Source: CAZAZQ01 sp964489705 (lineage in GTDB: Bacteria; Zixibacteria; MSB-5A5; GN15; FEB-12). From it: a DNA stretch of 64,000 nt. The stretch spans positions 62,001 to 126,000 of the forward strand of contig CAZAZQ010000005.1 of NCBI GenBank assembly GCA_964489705.1, written 5' to 3'. The notes below the pieces were generated by a model, which was not told where the DNA came from, searched no databases, and saw only the letters and a program-made list of their open reading frames with translations. Shown piece by piece: positions 32,388 to 41,600 of this stretch (positions within the stretch are counted from its first letter, which is position 1; the number at the start of each line of letters is the position of its first letter). A program made the position numbers and the translations under genes.

Positions 32388-32813
32388 CTAAAGTTTCTCC
32401 ACGTGGAGTTTGGTCCCGGAGATGCTGACGACTTTGACTTTAGCGTTCTGTTTGATCTTTTCTTTCGCCGTCGCTCGCCAGGTTTCTCCTTCTATCCGCA
32501 CCAATCCGCCGGTATCGGGGTCGATAGTTTTGGTGACCAACGCCACCCGACCGATGAAAGCGTCGACGTTGGATTTCTGCGGTGACGGCTTGGTTATTTT
32601 CTTTGCCAGGGTTCTGGTCAACGGCAGAAGAATAACGGATACGCCGGTAAACAATCCCAGTTGCCAGTAATACGAATGAGGGAAAAAGTAGCTGAAGATA
32701 CCGGCAATCAACGCCCCGGCGACGAAGCACGCAAAGACAAGCGTCGGTGTCAGGATTTCGAGGATTAAAAACACCACGATTGCCGCCATCCATATCCAGA
32801 ATACTGTTGGCAT
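32388..32813 (-). CDS. NfeD-like membrane protein
   Basis: 141 residues: two to three membrane helices in the first 70 (FWIWMAAIVVFLILEILTPTLVFACFVAGALIAGIF), then the soluble NfeD OB-fold domain (FIGRVALVTKTID, GLVRIEGETWRA, AKVKVVSISGTKLHVEKL). It is the short NfeD form without a ClpP-like protease domain. It is encoded 23 bases ahead of the SPFH gene; such pairs act together on membrane protein quality or lipid order. Confidence 0.93.
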   Translation of the reverse strand: MPTVFWIWMAAIVVFLILEILTPTLVFACFVAGALIAGIFSYFFPHSYYWQLGLFTGVSVILLPLTRTLAKKITKPSPQKSNVDAFIGRVALVTKTIDPDTGGLVRIEGETWRATAKEKIKQNAKVKVVSISGTKLHVEKL

Positions 32814-32986
32814 GGTAATTCCTTTCTTGCGTTATAACCCTTTTCTTCGACGTTTACCTGTATTACTCGCAGGAAGCGCCGGTATTCAAAAAAAGTGTGC
32901 GCTGCCACGAAAACAATTTCTTGCCTTCAAGTCAATAATTATGTTTATCCTTTCTGTCGATGACGAGCGCTGACAAGGAGAAGATA

Positions 32987-33757
32987 ATGAAAACCGATGA
33001 ACCCTACACCCAGTTTTCGCGGGTCTATGATCTCATGGGAGCGGATCAGCATTCGGCGAAAATGGTGGCATATACTTTTTCCCTTTTTCGAAAATTCGGT
33101 ATCCGCGTCTCCGACGGTCTGGACTTGTGTTGCGGTACGGGGACAGCAATAGCACTTTTTCTTGACCAGGGGGTACACATGGCGGGTTTGGACAAGAGTG
33201 CGTCCATGTTAGCCGTTGCCGAAAAGAAATTGGCGGGACGAGGAGTGGAGTTGTTCCGGATGGCGCTGCCGAATTTTCGTATCGAACAGCCGCAACGCCC
33301 CGGTACGCTTCGCACTTTTGAACTCGTCACCTGTTTCTACGATTCGCTGAACTATCTCAAGAACGCCCGGGAATTAAAAAGCGCTTTTCGGTCGGTCTAT
33401 CGTCATTTGACTCCCGGCGGATGGTTTATCTTCGACATGAACACCCCTGACGCCTTGAAGGTAATCTGGGACAGCCAAACCTCCGCTCACGCTCAGGAAG
33501 ACCTGGCGTGGATTTGGGAGAATTCGTATCAAAAAAGGACCAACACCGCAACCTTGCGCACTACGTTCTTCGTTCGGCGCGGCAAATTGTGGGAACGGTT
33601 CGATGAGGAGCATGTCGAGCGAGCGTACGACAACGCCCTCATCCGTCGTCTGCTGAAAGAAGTCGGTTTTCGTATCAAAGGATTTTACCGCTGCTTTACG
33701 TTCCAACCTCCGGGGAAAAAGACCTACCGTATTTGCGGTGTCGTCCGCAAACCGTGA
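32987..33757 (+). CDS. SAM-dependent methyltransferase (class I)
   Basis: 256 residues from ATG 32987, chosen for AAGGAGAAG at 32976-32984 just upstream; an in-frame ATG at 32960 lacks a ribosome site. Motif I is LDLCCGTGTAIALFLDQGVHMAGLD, motif II-III ELVTCFYDSLNYLKN and LTPGGWFIFDMNTPDAL, which is the general Methyltransf_25/11 pattern. The substrate is unknown; no pathway partners are adjacent. It is a lone plus-strand gene between minus-strand genes. Confidence 0.9.
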   Translation: MKTDEPYTQFSRVYDLMGADQHSAKMVAYTFSLFRKFGIRVSDGLDLCCGTGTAIALFLDQGVHMAGLDKSASMLAVAEKKLAGRGVELFRMALPNFRIEQPQRPGTLRTFELVTCFYDSLNYLKNARELKSAFRSVYRHLTPGGWFIFDMNTPDALKVIWDSQTSAHAQEDLAWIWENSYQKRTNTATLRTTFFVRRGKLWERFDEEHVERAYDNALIRRLLKEVGFRIKGFYRCFTFQPPGKKTYRICGVVRKP

Positions 33758-33786
33758 CGCGAAGCCCGTTGGTTTTCTCATGAAAA

Positions 33787-33812
33787 AAGCAGAGACGGGA
33801 AAGTCTCTGCTT
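33787..33812 (-). terminator. Terminator between methyltransferase and FmdB genes
   Basis: AAGCAGAGAC (33787-33796) / GTCTCTGCTT (33803-33812) with a GGGAAA loop. On the minus strand it runs into six T, so it ends the FmdB transcript; on the plus strand the following TTGGGTTATT is a poorer tail, but it may also stop the methyltransferase mRNA. Confidence 0.78.
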
Positions 33813-33855
33813 GGGTTATTCTACCGATCCTGCGACCGCAGGCAACAAGTCAAGC

Positions 33856-34056
33856 TCACGTAAACTTGCTGCTGGAACAGGAGGAAGCAGAGCACGAGGA
33901 ACAACTCGAAGACATGCCTTTCGACGAAACGAGGGAAATCATCTTCGAGGTATTCTCGGATTGACAAATCGGGCAAGAAGGAGCTTCCTCGCTTCCCAGC
34001 ACCAATTCTTCAAACTTGTGCCCACAATCGTGACATTGATATTCGTAAAGCGGCAT
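33856..34056 (-). CDS. FmdB-family zinc-ribbon protein
   Basis: 66 residues: MPLYEYQCHDCGHKFEEL with C8-x2-C11, then SCPICQSE with C28-x2-C31, forming the rubredoxin-like zinc ribbon of FmdB regulatory proteins. The last 18 residues are almost only Ser and Cys (SSSCSSCSASSCSSSKFT), with five further Cys, a feature of many FmdB relatives whose role is not known. GGAGAAAAAAAG lies just upstream. The 186 bases to the DUF302 gene carry a 14-bp palindrome with TATAAT-like boxes. Confidence 0.92.
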   Translation of the reverse strand: MPLYEYQCHDCGHKFEELVLGSEEAPSCPICQSENTSKMISLVSSKGMSSSCSSCSASSCSSSKFT

Positions 34057-34203
34057 CTTTTTTTCTCCTTACTTTGAACTCGACATGGCCGCCCCGGCCA
34101 ACACCCCTAAGATGGTTGCCAGATAGGGGTTGCACATGAGCTGTCATGTCGACCCAAGCGTAATATACAAAAAAGAAACGCCTAAGCCAAGTATTCCGCC
34201 GAT

Positions 34204-34217
34204 TATACTATAGTATA
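34204..34217. promoter_or_regulatory. 14-bp perfect palindrome TATACTATAGTATA
   Basis: It lies between the DUF302 and FmdB genes. On the minus strand it offers three overlapping -10-like hexamers (TATACT, TATAGT, TATAAT) in 5-base steps, with TTGGTG 18 bases ahead of the second. It could be the fmdB promoter and a dimeric repressor site at once. Location fits; the rest is inference. Confidence 0.4.
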
Positions 34218-34242
34218 TCGTTCTTTTTTTCACCAAAATCGA

Positions 34243-34644
34243 CTAAACGGCGGCAGTCATCAACTGTTTTAAGCTTTCCTCGACCTCAAGGGCTAATTCA
34301 TCCAAGCCGCTGTCCGGCAGCATCGACGTAATCAACGTCGGCCGTCCCAAGGCGACGATGGTCTTGTCCCCTTCCGTGTAGACGGAAAACTTGCACGGGA
34401 TAAAGAGGGAGACATCGATCGTCTTCTGCAGCGCCTTATGAGCGAAAGCGGCGTTGCACACTTCGATGATTTTCAGCGGCTGGTAGTCCAGTCCTTTTTC
34501 CGCCAAGGCTTGCTGAATGTCGTGAATCGCCAGCACGCGGAACTGGTATTCCGGCGTCAACCGTTCCAGGTTAGCGACCACTTCATCCATCGGTTTGTTT
34601 GATTCAAGGCGGTACGCTATTTTATCGGAAATCGCCATTTCCAT
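34243..34644 (-). CDS. DUF302 domain protein
   Basis: 133 residues from ATG 34644, chosen because GGAG lies eight bases upstream; the frame extends to 34674. The body matches DUF302: RLESNKPMDEVVANLERL, FRVLAIHDIQQALAEKG, KIIEVCNAAFAHKAL, FIPCKFSVYTEGDKTIVALGRP and a C-terminal amphipathic helix. DUF302 proteins are small cytosolic or periplasmic proteins often near redox or metal genes; biochemical role unknown. No signal peptide here. It is next to an OsmC-family protein, hinting at oxidative-stress or thiol chemistry (inference). Confidence 0.9.
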   Translation of the reverse strand: MEMAISDKIAYRLESNKPMDEVVANLERLTPEYQFRVLAIHDIQQALAEKGLDYQPLKIIEVCNAAFAHKALQKTIDVSLFIPCKFSVYTEGDKTIVALGRPTLITSMLPDSGLDELALEVEESLKQLMTAAV

Positions 34645-34835
34645 CTCTAAAACTCCTTTTCGGGTAAGGAACACCCCGCTTTCAGGCTGCTTTCGCAGGA
34701 AAGGAAGATGCTCCGATTTTTACTGTTAGTGTATGTTAAACACTAAAAACCATCGATTGTTTCCAATAAGGGTAAAGTTTCTCAACGTTTCAGTCCTCAA
34801 GCTTTTTGCCTGACCGCCTCTTTAGAGAGGAGCTC

Positions 34836-35261
34836 TTATTCGGGGATGATTTCGTAGCTGGTGATAACCTTTGCTTCGTTTTTCATCGTCAGACTGACGC
34901 TGCAGTACTTGCTTTCGGAAAGCTCGATTGCCTGTGCCAACTTCTTTTCGTCGATATTCTTCCCTTTGGCGATGTACTTGACTTCAATGGTATGGTACGG
35001 CTTGGGATACGTGTCGTTGTAATGGGCGGTAACTTCAATTTCGAGGGAAGTCAGCTCTTGACGTTGTTTTTTGAGAATGAGCAAGACGTCAATACCGGTA
35101 CAACCGGCAATCCCGAACAAGGGTAACTCGGTCGGTTTGTAGCCGTCTTCTTCGCCGCCGGCTTTTTTCGAGCCGTCGGTGACGATTTTGTGACCATAGC
35201 CGCCGATTCCTTCAAATTTTAGTCCGCCTTTCCAGTTCATTTTCACCGTCGTTGATGGCAT
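34836..35261 (-). CDS. OsmC/Ohr-family peroxiredoxin-like protein
   Basis: 141 residues. Both active-site cysteines of the family are present: one in LFGIAGCTGIDVLLIL and one in SESKYCSVSLTM. The N-terminal beta-sheet (TVKMNWKGGLKFEGIG) and the EVTAHYNDTYPKPYHTIEVKYIAKG strand fit the YhfA/OsmC subgroup. The family reduces organic hydroperoxides with thiols. It has a good promoter about 85 bases upstream of its ATG. The DUF302 gene follows on the same strand after 190 bases. Confidence 0.93.
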   Translation of the reverse strand: MPSTTVKMNWKGGLKFEGIGGYGHKIVTDGSKKAGGEEDGYKPTELPLFGIAGCTGIDVLLILKKQRQELTSLEIEVTAHYNDTYPKPYHTIEVKYIAKGKNIDEKKLAQAIELSESKYCSVSLTMKNEAKVITSYEIIPE

Positions 35262-35346
35262 ATTATCGTACCTCTTGAGAAAAAGACCTCCCTTTGTCTG
35301 CCATCCGGGAAGTCCGTGTTTTTGGGTTCTCTTTTTATTTTAGGAG

Positions 35347-35375
35347 ATAATAGGGCTCCTTTTTCGGGAAGGCAA
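35347..35375 (-). promoter_or_regulatory. Probable promoter for the OsmC-family gene
   Basis: On the minus strand TTGCCT (35375-35370), 17 bases, TATTAT (35352-35347); predicted start near 35340, an 80-base leader. It lies in the 320-base divergent region between the OsmC and asparaginase genes; the other half of that region holds the asparaginase control signals. Confidence 0.55.
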
Positions 35376-35438
35376 TAACTTTATCCCTGCAAAAAAAGCT
35401 TGAAAGAGAGATTTTTTTGAATTTCTTGCAAGAAAATT

Positions 35439-35469
35439 TTGCCGAAATTCGGCGGAAAGCTGTTATATT
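35439..35469 (+). promoter_or_regulatory. Possible promoter with palindromic operator for asparaginase
   Basis: TTGCCG (35439-35444) and TATATT (35464-35469) are 19 bases apart. Between them, GCCGAAATTCGGC (35441-35453) is a 13-base palindrome, a good place for a repressor. The wide spacer weakens the promoter call. Confidence 0.35.
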
Positions 35470-35581
35470 TGTTTTTTGGTTTTGGTGCTTCAGGCGATGT
35501 GCTTGAGAATTGCCGTATGTCGGAACGACAACGAAAAAGTGACGTGAGTATCGGTAACGAAATGAAAGCGGAAAGAAAACG

Positions 35582-36676
35582 ATGAAGCAGTTGATAAACC
35601 AGATTGCAACCGGAATTTCTTCTTTGGTAAACGGAAAAATCCTTCGTCCGGACCGGAACCATTGCCGCGAGGATGAAGTCGCCAGAGTCTATCGGGGGGA
35701 AGGAGTGGATGCGTTTCATTATGCTTCGATTGCCGTCGTCGACGCCAGGGGACGGGTGTCGTATTACTTAGGCGAGCCCGATCTGGCGGTGATGGCTCGT
35801 TCCAGTATCAAACCGTTTCAAATGATTCCCTTGCTTACCACCGGAGCCTTCGAGCATTACGGATTTTCTTTGAAGCAGTTGGCGGTTATGGTCAGCTCCC
35901 ACAACGGATCCGATGAGCATGTGGAGGTGGTACGCCGCTGCTTGGAATTATCGGGGACGAAGCCGGAAGCTCTTCAGTGCGGCAGTCATTGGCCCCTTGG
36001 AATGCAATTGGAGAATGTCTATCCGACCCACGGGGAAGATACCGATCCCTTGCGGCACAACTGTTCCGGGAAACATGCCGGTTTTCTTGCCTTGGCAAAA
36101 TTTATTGGGGAAGACATCGCCGATTACCTCAATCCCGAGGGAAAAGTTCAGCAAATGGTGAAAAGAGCGGTGGCGGATTTTTGCGAGTATCCCATCGAAC
36201 GGATGACGGGCGGCATTGATGGTTGCAGCGCTCCCAACTTTCCTATCGCTTTGCAGAATATCGCCTTGGGGTTCAAAAAGCTCGCTGCCGGCGAAGCGGC
36301 GGACGAAAAGACGGCTACGGCAGTCAAAAAGATACGCCAAGCGATGCTGGAGTACCCCGAAATGGTTTCCGGGGAAAAACGATTTGATCTTGACCTGATG
36401 CGTTCTTTCCCTGATAATGTAATAAGTAAATTCGGTGCCGAATCGTTGGAGGGCATTGGCTTTACCAATCCCCCCTTGGGGATTGCGGTGAAAGTATTGG
36501 ATGGAAATTCTCGAGTGCTGGGTGCGGTAGTGATTTCGATTCTCAAGCAACTGGGTTTGATTCAAAATATCCATGCTTACCCTTTATTGGAGAAGTACGA
36601 AACTCCCGAGATACGAAATGACAAAGGAACCGTAACCGGTCATATCGTAATCGATTTTACTTTACGTAGGGCGTAG
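35582..36676 (+). CDS. Asparaginase II-type (Rhizobium-type, class 3) L-asparaginase
   Basis: 364 residues of the Pfam Asparaginase_II family: VYRGEGVDAFHYASIAVVDARG, then LAVMARSSIKPFQMIPLLTTGA, VSSHNGSDEHV, CGSHWP, NCSGKHAGFLALA and GGIDGCSAPNFPIALQNIALGF. The Ser-x-x-Lys of RSSIKPFQ and the Cys of CGSHWP, conserved in this family and lining its metal/active site, are intact. It hydrolyses asparagine to aspartate and ammonia and is unrelated to the E. coli AnsA/AnsB fold. Transcribed toward tryptophanase, 138 bases ahead; together they suggest amino-acid fermentation. Confidence 0.93.
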   Translation: MKQLINQIATGISSLVNGKILRPDRNHCREDEVARVYRGEGVDAFHYASIAVVDARGRVSYYLGEPDLAVMARSSIKPFQMIPLLTTGAFEHYGFSLKQLAVMVSSHNGSDEHVEVVRRCLELSGTKPEALQCGSHWPLGMQLENVYPTHGEDTDPLRHNCSGKHAGFLALAKFIGEDIADYLNPEGKVQQMVKRAVADFCEYPIERMTGGIDGCSAPNFPIALQNIALGFKKLAAGEAADEKTATAVKKIRQAMLEYPEMVSGEKRFDLDLMRSFPDNVISKFGAESLEGIGFTNPPLGIAVKVLDGNSRVLGAVVISILKQLGLIQNIHAYPLLEKYETPEIRNDKGTVTGHIVIDFTLRRA

Positions 36677-36814
36677 TTATGAGAAGCAATCGACATCTTG
36701 GACGTTCCAGCCATCTCGGGTTGGATTATCATCGGCGGTGGGTGAAGCGGTCGACCTAATATATTGCCTTCTTTTTAAGCGTGGTAATTATGAACACGAG
36801 AAAGGAGGTAATAT

Positions 36815-38224
36815 ATGGAAAAGGATTACAACCCGGCGGAACCGTACCGTATCAAGGCAATTGAGCCGATCCGTTTATTGGATAGAGAAACCCGCGAAAA
36901 AAGACTCGTTGAAACCAAGTACAATCTCTTTCGCTTGGATGCCGCAGACATATATATCGACCTCTTGACCGATTCCGGCACTCCGGCAATGTCCGCCCGA
37001 CAATGGGGAGCGCTGATGCAGGGGGATGAATCGTATGCGGGGGCGGTGTCGTTTCGGCATTTTGAGAAAACAGTGCAAGATATTTTCCTTAAGGAAAAAG
37101 TTATCCCCTGCCACCAAGGACGTTCGGCGGAAAATTTGATGTTCAGCACGATTTTGAAAAAAGGGCAGTACATTATCAACAACACCCACTTCGACACCAC
37201 CCGTGCCAACACCATTCATAAGGAAGGTATTCCCGTCGACTTACCGTGCCCGGAATCCGATTCGTTGGAGCCGTTGCCGTTCAAGGGGAACATGGATATC
37301 GTCCGGCTGGAGGAGTTTATCCATACTCACGGAGCCGACAGTATCGCTTTGGTGATGATGACTATTACGAATAATTCCGTCGGCGGACAGCCGGTGTCAA
37401 TGTCGAATATCAAAGAAGTGTCCCGTATATGTAAGAAACATCGACTCCCTTTCTTTTTCGATGCGGCGCGGTTTGCCGAGAACGCTTATTTCATCAAGCG
37501 CGATGAGCCGGGCTACCATGATGTTCCCATTAAAGAAATTGCTCAAGAGATGTTCCGGGCGTGTGATGGGGTGTTGATGTCCGCCAAGAAAGACGGGCTG
37601 GCGAATATTGGCGGTTTTATCGCGCTCAACGATGAAGAGTTGTACCGCCGGATTGCCGATTTTATGATAATCGTGGAAGGATTCCCCACCTATGGCGGTT
37701 TGGCGGGGCGGGATTTGGAAGTTTTAGCTGTCGGTTTGGAAGAAGTGATGGACCTCGACTACCTTGATTTTCGGGTGAAGCAGGTGGCTTACCTGGGGAA
37801 CCGTCTGAAGGAAGTCGGGGTGCCGATTATCGAGCCGACCGGCGGTCATGCGGTCTTTGTCGATGCGGGACGGCTGTTGCCGCATATACCGCCCGAGGAG
37901 TTTCCCGGACAGACGTTGACGGTCGAGTTTTATCGAGAAGGAGGCGTCCGGGGAGTGGAAATCGGTTCGTTGATGTTCGGTGGAGTCGATCCGGTCACTG
38001 GCGAGAAAGCGCTTGCCAAACGGGAACTTGTCCGACTGGCGTTGCCGCGGCGGGTATACACCAACGCTCATTATGATTATGTCGCCCGGACGGCGGAAAA
38101 AATTGTGGCGAAGAAAAAGAGCTTGACCGGTTACAAGATTCTCCGCCAAGCTCCCTTGTTGCGTCATTTCACCTGCGATTTGGCGCCGGTGAAATTGAAC
38201 GACAATATACCGGTGAACCACTGA
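36815..38224 (+). CDS. tnaA: Tryptophanase (tryptophan indole-lyase)
   Basis: PLP enzyme cleaving tryptophan to indole, pyruvate and ammonia. 469 residues. GTPAMSARQWGALMQGDESYAG, CHQGRSAENL, HFDTTRANT, FFDAARFAENAYFI and the PLP lysine in MSAKKDGLANIGG (K259) fit the tryptophanase/tyrosine phenol-lyase family. The specificity region reads GVRGVEIGS; tyrosine phenol-lyase has Arg in place of the Ile (MERG), so tryptophan is the expected substrate. AAGGAGGTAATAT gives a very strong ribosome site before ATG 36815. No TnaC-like leader peptide was found in the 138 bases upstream. Confidence 0.93.
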   Translation: MEKDYNPAEPYRIKAIEPIRLLDRETREKRLVETKYNLFRLDAADIYIDLLTDSGTPAMSARQWGALMQGDESYAGAVSFRHFEKTVQDIFLKEKVIPCHQGRSAENLMFSTILKKGQYIINNTHFDTTRANTIHKEGIPVDLPCPESDSLEPLPFKGNMDIVRLEEFIHTHGADSIALVMMTITNNSVGGQPVSMSNIKEVSRICKKHRLPFFFDAARFAENAYFIKRDEPGYHDVPIKEIAQEMFRACDGVLMSAKKDGLANIGGFIALNDEELYRRIADFMIIVEGFPTYGGLAGRDLEVLAVGLEEVMDLDYLDFRVKQVAYLGNRLKEVGVPIIEPTGGHAVFVDAGRLLPHIPPEEFPGQTLTVEFYREGGVRGVEIGSLMFGGVDPVTGEKALAKRELVRLALPRRVYTNAHYDYVARTAEKIVAKKKSLTGYKILRQAPLLRHFTCDLAPVKLNDNIPVNH

Positions 38225-38374
38225 CCGGCAGCAAGTAAGGTTGAGGACAAATTGGGTTAGGAGTGTGAAAAACATTTCATATTTTGAGGGAGAAAAAGGC
38301 TCATTTTACCCACAAAAGTTGGAAAAACAGCCGTCTGATTGCGGAATTAAGTGCTTAAGAAGTAAAATATTAAG

Positions 38375-38403
38375 TTGATTTCTCAGGATTTTTTTCGTAT
38401 TCT
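38375..38403 (+). promoter_or_regulatory. Possible promoter for the C25-peptidase operon
   Basis: TTGATT (38375-38380), 17 bases, TATTCT (38398-38403). Each box matches four of six. It would start transcription near 38410, just ahead of the structured leader. The 402-base gap 38225-38626 otherwise holds no gene. Confidence 0.4.
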
Positions 38404-38431
38404 TGGCTAAGAAATTGCTGAGAAACATCGA

Positions 38432-38620
38432 TAGTAGGAAAGGTTACGACCTTTTCGGGAACCAAACCTGCTGTTGTGACTTATACAATATGGAGGATAA
38501 GTTATAGCGTTACAGTTAACGTGATGTTTGATTTACCACAAGTTGTGGACAACTGAAAACTGTAAATGGGGAAACCCGAAGCTATAACTTTACTCGGACT
38601 CATCCGGGTAGAGTACCCGG
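38432..38620 (+). ncRNA. Candidate structured 5' leader (cis-regulatory RNA)
   Basis: Three structured parts precede the C25-peptidase gene. Part A: TAGTAGG (38432-38438) with CCTGCTG (38467-38473) around a hairpin AAAGGT-TACG-ACCTTT. Part B is a three-way junction: P1 AAGTTATAGC (38499-38508)/GCTATAACTT (38581-38590), P2 TTACAGTT (38510-38517)/AACTGTAA (38558-38565) containing CCAC/GTGG, and P3 GGG-GAAA-CCC (38568-38577), a GNRA-capped hairpin. Part C: CCGGGTA-GAG-TACCCGG (38604-38620), six bases before the ATG. The only Shine-Dalgarno-like GGAGG is at 38492-38496, before part B. It matches no riboswitch class I can recall. Confidence 0.5.
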
Positions 38621-38626
38621 TATTGT

Positions 38627-41600
38627 ATGAAAACGTTTTTGTATAGGTCATTTCTATCTTTTCTTCTTCTCACCTGCTGGATTGATTCCTTGAAGGCGTC
38701 CGATACTTCCCATGAGGTAACGGTTCTTGCCTCCTCGGAAAGCGAGTTTCATTTCCGGATAGACATTGACCTTAAAAAACTGGACGCTACGACGGCACCC
38801 GACTCGACTTTGGTTTTTTCCCATGCTGTCTTGGTGGGGATTCCATTTGGCGCCACTGTGATGCTTACTTCCGCCCAACCCGATTCACTGGTGCCGCTTC
38901 CGTCCGAGTTCAAGAGAGAACGTCTTGCAGCTCTGTCGTTTCCACCGGCGACGGTATCCGCACCGATAACGATTCGGCACCGTCAATTCGTCGTCGTGCG
39001 GGTTTACCCGATTGTGGGCGATTATTACTATCGTTCCGTCACAGTGCAACTTCAATTTCAAGGGGGAGAACCCTCGACCGTTCGGAAAGAAACCGACCCG
39101 ATTTTCGATAAGCTCTTTCGACAGATTGTCGCCAACGATATCCGTTCCCGTGCATGGCGGGAACCGCTCAGGAGAAGCCATGCCGCAGCCGCACCAGCCG
39201 ATAACCCGTTTGTCGGCGGTATTCCGTGGTACAAGATTTATGTCAATCAAACCGGCTTGTACAAAATTTCGGGGATACAGTTGGAGCAAGCCGGACTTTC
39301 TCTCGATAATCTTCCTTCCGATTCTTTGCATCTCTTTAACGGTGGCGGAAGGGTCTTGGAGGTGCAAAACAGCAATCCCCGCCCGGAGTTTGTCGAGGTG
39401 GCTATTTTGGTGGAAGACGGCGGCGATGGCATATTTGACCGCAATGATTATTTCGTTTTCTATGGCGAAGCGGTCGATCGCTGGGTGTATGAAGACGGAG
39501 TTTCTCCTCGGTTTGTCAATCATCCCTATACCGACAAAAACGTGTATTGGCTGACGGTTTCCGGGATACCCACGGTGGGGAAGAGAATGCCGCTGGTGAG
39601 TGCCGCTCCCAACGGAACGGTCGATACCGTTATTACCGCTTTTACGCGGCGGGTACACTCCGAGCAAGATAACATCCTGCGGCGGTTGAACAATGGCGAC
39701 ATAAACGATTACTACACCTGGTATTGGACGAACGACGAGTGGTTGACCTTTTTCGTCCCGGCATACGGGGTGGTGACCGGAGAGACGGCAAATGTGTGGC
39801 TGACCGGGCGGACGTATGACAACGGCAGTCCGGACGAACGCGGCTATATTGACATGGAAGTCAACGGCATTCCCGCTTTCAACAAGACCTGCAATCGTTT
39901 TGTGTGCAGTTATCAAACGGCATCTCTGCACGAAGGTCTCAACGAGATTCGCCTGCGCCTCTGGCCTGAGGTGGATGCGCCGCCTTACTTTGATTACATG
40001 AATCTGGAATATCTCAGCCGGATGGTGCCGGTAAACAACAGTCTCGATATCCCGTTGAGTGCCGTTCCTTTCGATACGGCACGATTGGAGATAGAAGACG
40101 GCTTTGACGCCCCGGTGATGGTGCTGGATATTTCCTCTCCGTTGCAGCCCGCAATCTTGACCGATTTCTCCCGTGCCGACGGAAAGATATCATTGGATGT
40201 CGGCCTGGAACCGAGCGGCGTGAACCGTTTCTATGTCGGCACGATTCAACATGCCCTCGGACCGCTGGCAATTGAACAGGTTTTTCCTCGGGATCTGCGT
40301 ACCGCATCGACGCAAGCGGATATTCTCGTCCTGACGACGAGTGACCTTGTCGATGGCTTGAGTGAATATATCGATTATCGAGAGAGTAATGGATACTCAA
40401 TAGAAGTTGTAACGGTCGGGGATGTTATGGATAACTTTGCCTACGGGTTGTACGATCCGACGGCGATTCGCGACTTTTTGAAATACGCCTATGAGTTCTA
40501 TCCTCCGCCGGCGCCGTCGATGGCGTTGCTGGTGGGGGACGGCACGTATGATTTTCTCGACCATTTGGGTACCGGGATGAAAAATTACGTCCCGCCCTAC
40601 ATTCACCCCTACGACGAGTCCGCCTCCGATGACAACTACGTCTACTTCGGAACCTATGGTATCCTCGACAGCGACACCAGCTTCGATACCAGCTATGTCC
40701 CGGGTGACCGCGGCTATGATATGCTTATCGCCCGTCTTCCGGTGCGAAGCGGCGAGGAGCTCGCTGCCGTCATTGCCAAAACCAAGCGCCATGAATCCCT
40801 GACCGACTTCGGGGTCTGGCGGACGAAAATCACCTTGGTGGCGGATGATGAGTACGGCAATTATCAAAACGAGAGTTTCCATGTCACCCAAACGGAAGTG
40901 CTGGAAAAAGAGCATATCCCTTCACTCTATCAGCGAAATAAAATTTACCTGTGGGAATATCCTTTCGTCAACCGCGAGAAACCGGCGGTCAATGACGCTA
41001 TCGTGAAAGCGATTAACGACGGCACCTTGATTGTCAACTACGTGGGACACGGCAACCCTGACGTGTGGGCGCATGAGCATGTCTTCACCCGCATGGGGGA
41101 CGTACCGCGCTTGCACAACTATGACTACCTGCCGCTTTTCTTTACCGCTTCGTGCGCTATCGGCTTTTTCGATGACCCGAAACGGGAAGGAATGGCGGAA
41201 GACTTGTTGAGCCTGCCGTCCGGCGGGGCGGTGGGGGTAATCTCGGCGACCCGGTTGGTGTATGCCACCGACAATGCCTTGTTCAACCAGAAAGTGTTTG
41301 ACGTGCTGTTCAACTACGATTCCCTCACCGTTGGAGAGGCGGTCTATACCGCGAAGCTGCTCCGGCAGTATGGAGTATCTCCCATCCCCTCGCCCAAGGA
41401 GAACGACCGGGCGTACTTGCTCTTCGGCGATCCCTGTATGCAGTTGGCAAAGCCGAAGCTTTCGATAACGTTTTCGGAAGCGCCCGACAGTTTGACGGCG
41501 TTAGCTCAGGCGCGGGTCAGCGGTCAAGTGGTTGATGGAACCGGAGAGGTATATGCCCGCGATGGAACGGTGATCGTGTATGTGTTTGATTCCGAGAAGA

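Noticed and set aside
38508..38590. Resemblance of AACTGTAA and nearby bases to a cobalamin riboswitch core
   Set aside because: The preceding B12-box elements and the order of conserved blocks are missing, so the match is accidental.
38499..38590. Hammerhead ribozyme reading of the three-way junction
   Set aside because: No CTGATGA/GAAA core in the junction strands; the GAAA is a hairpin loop instead.
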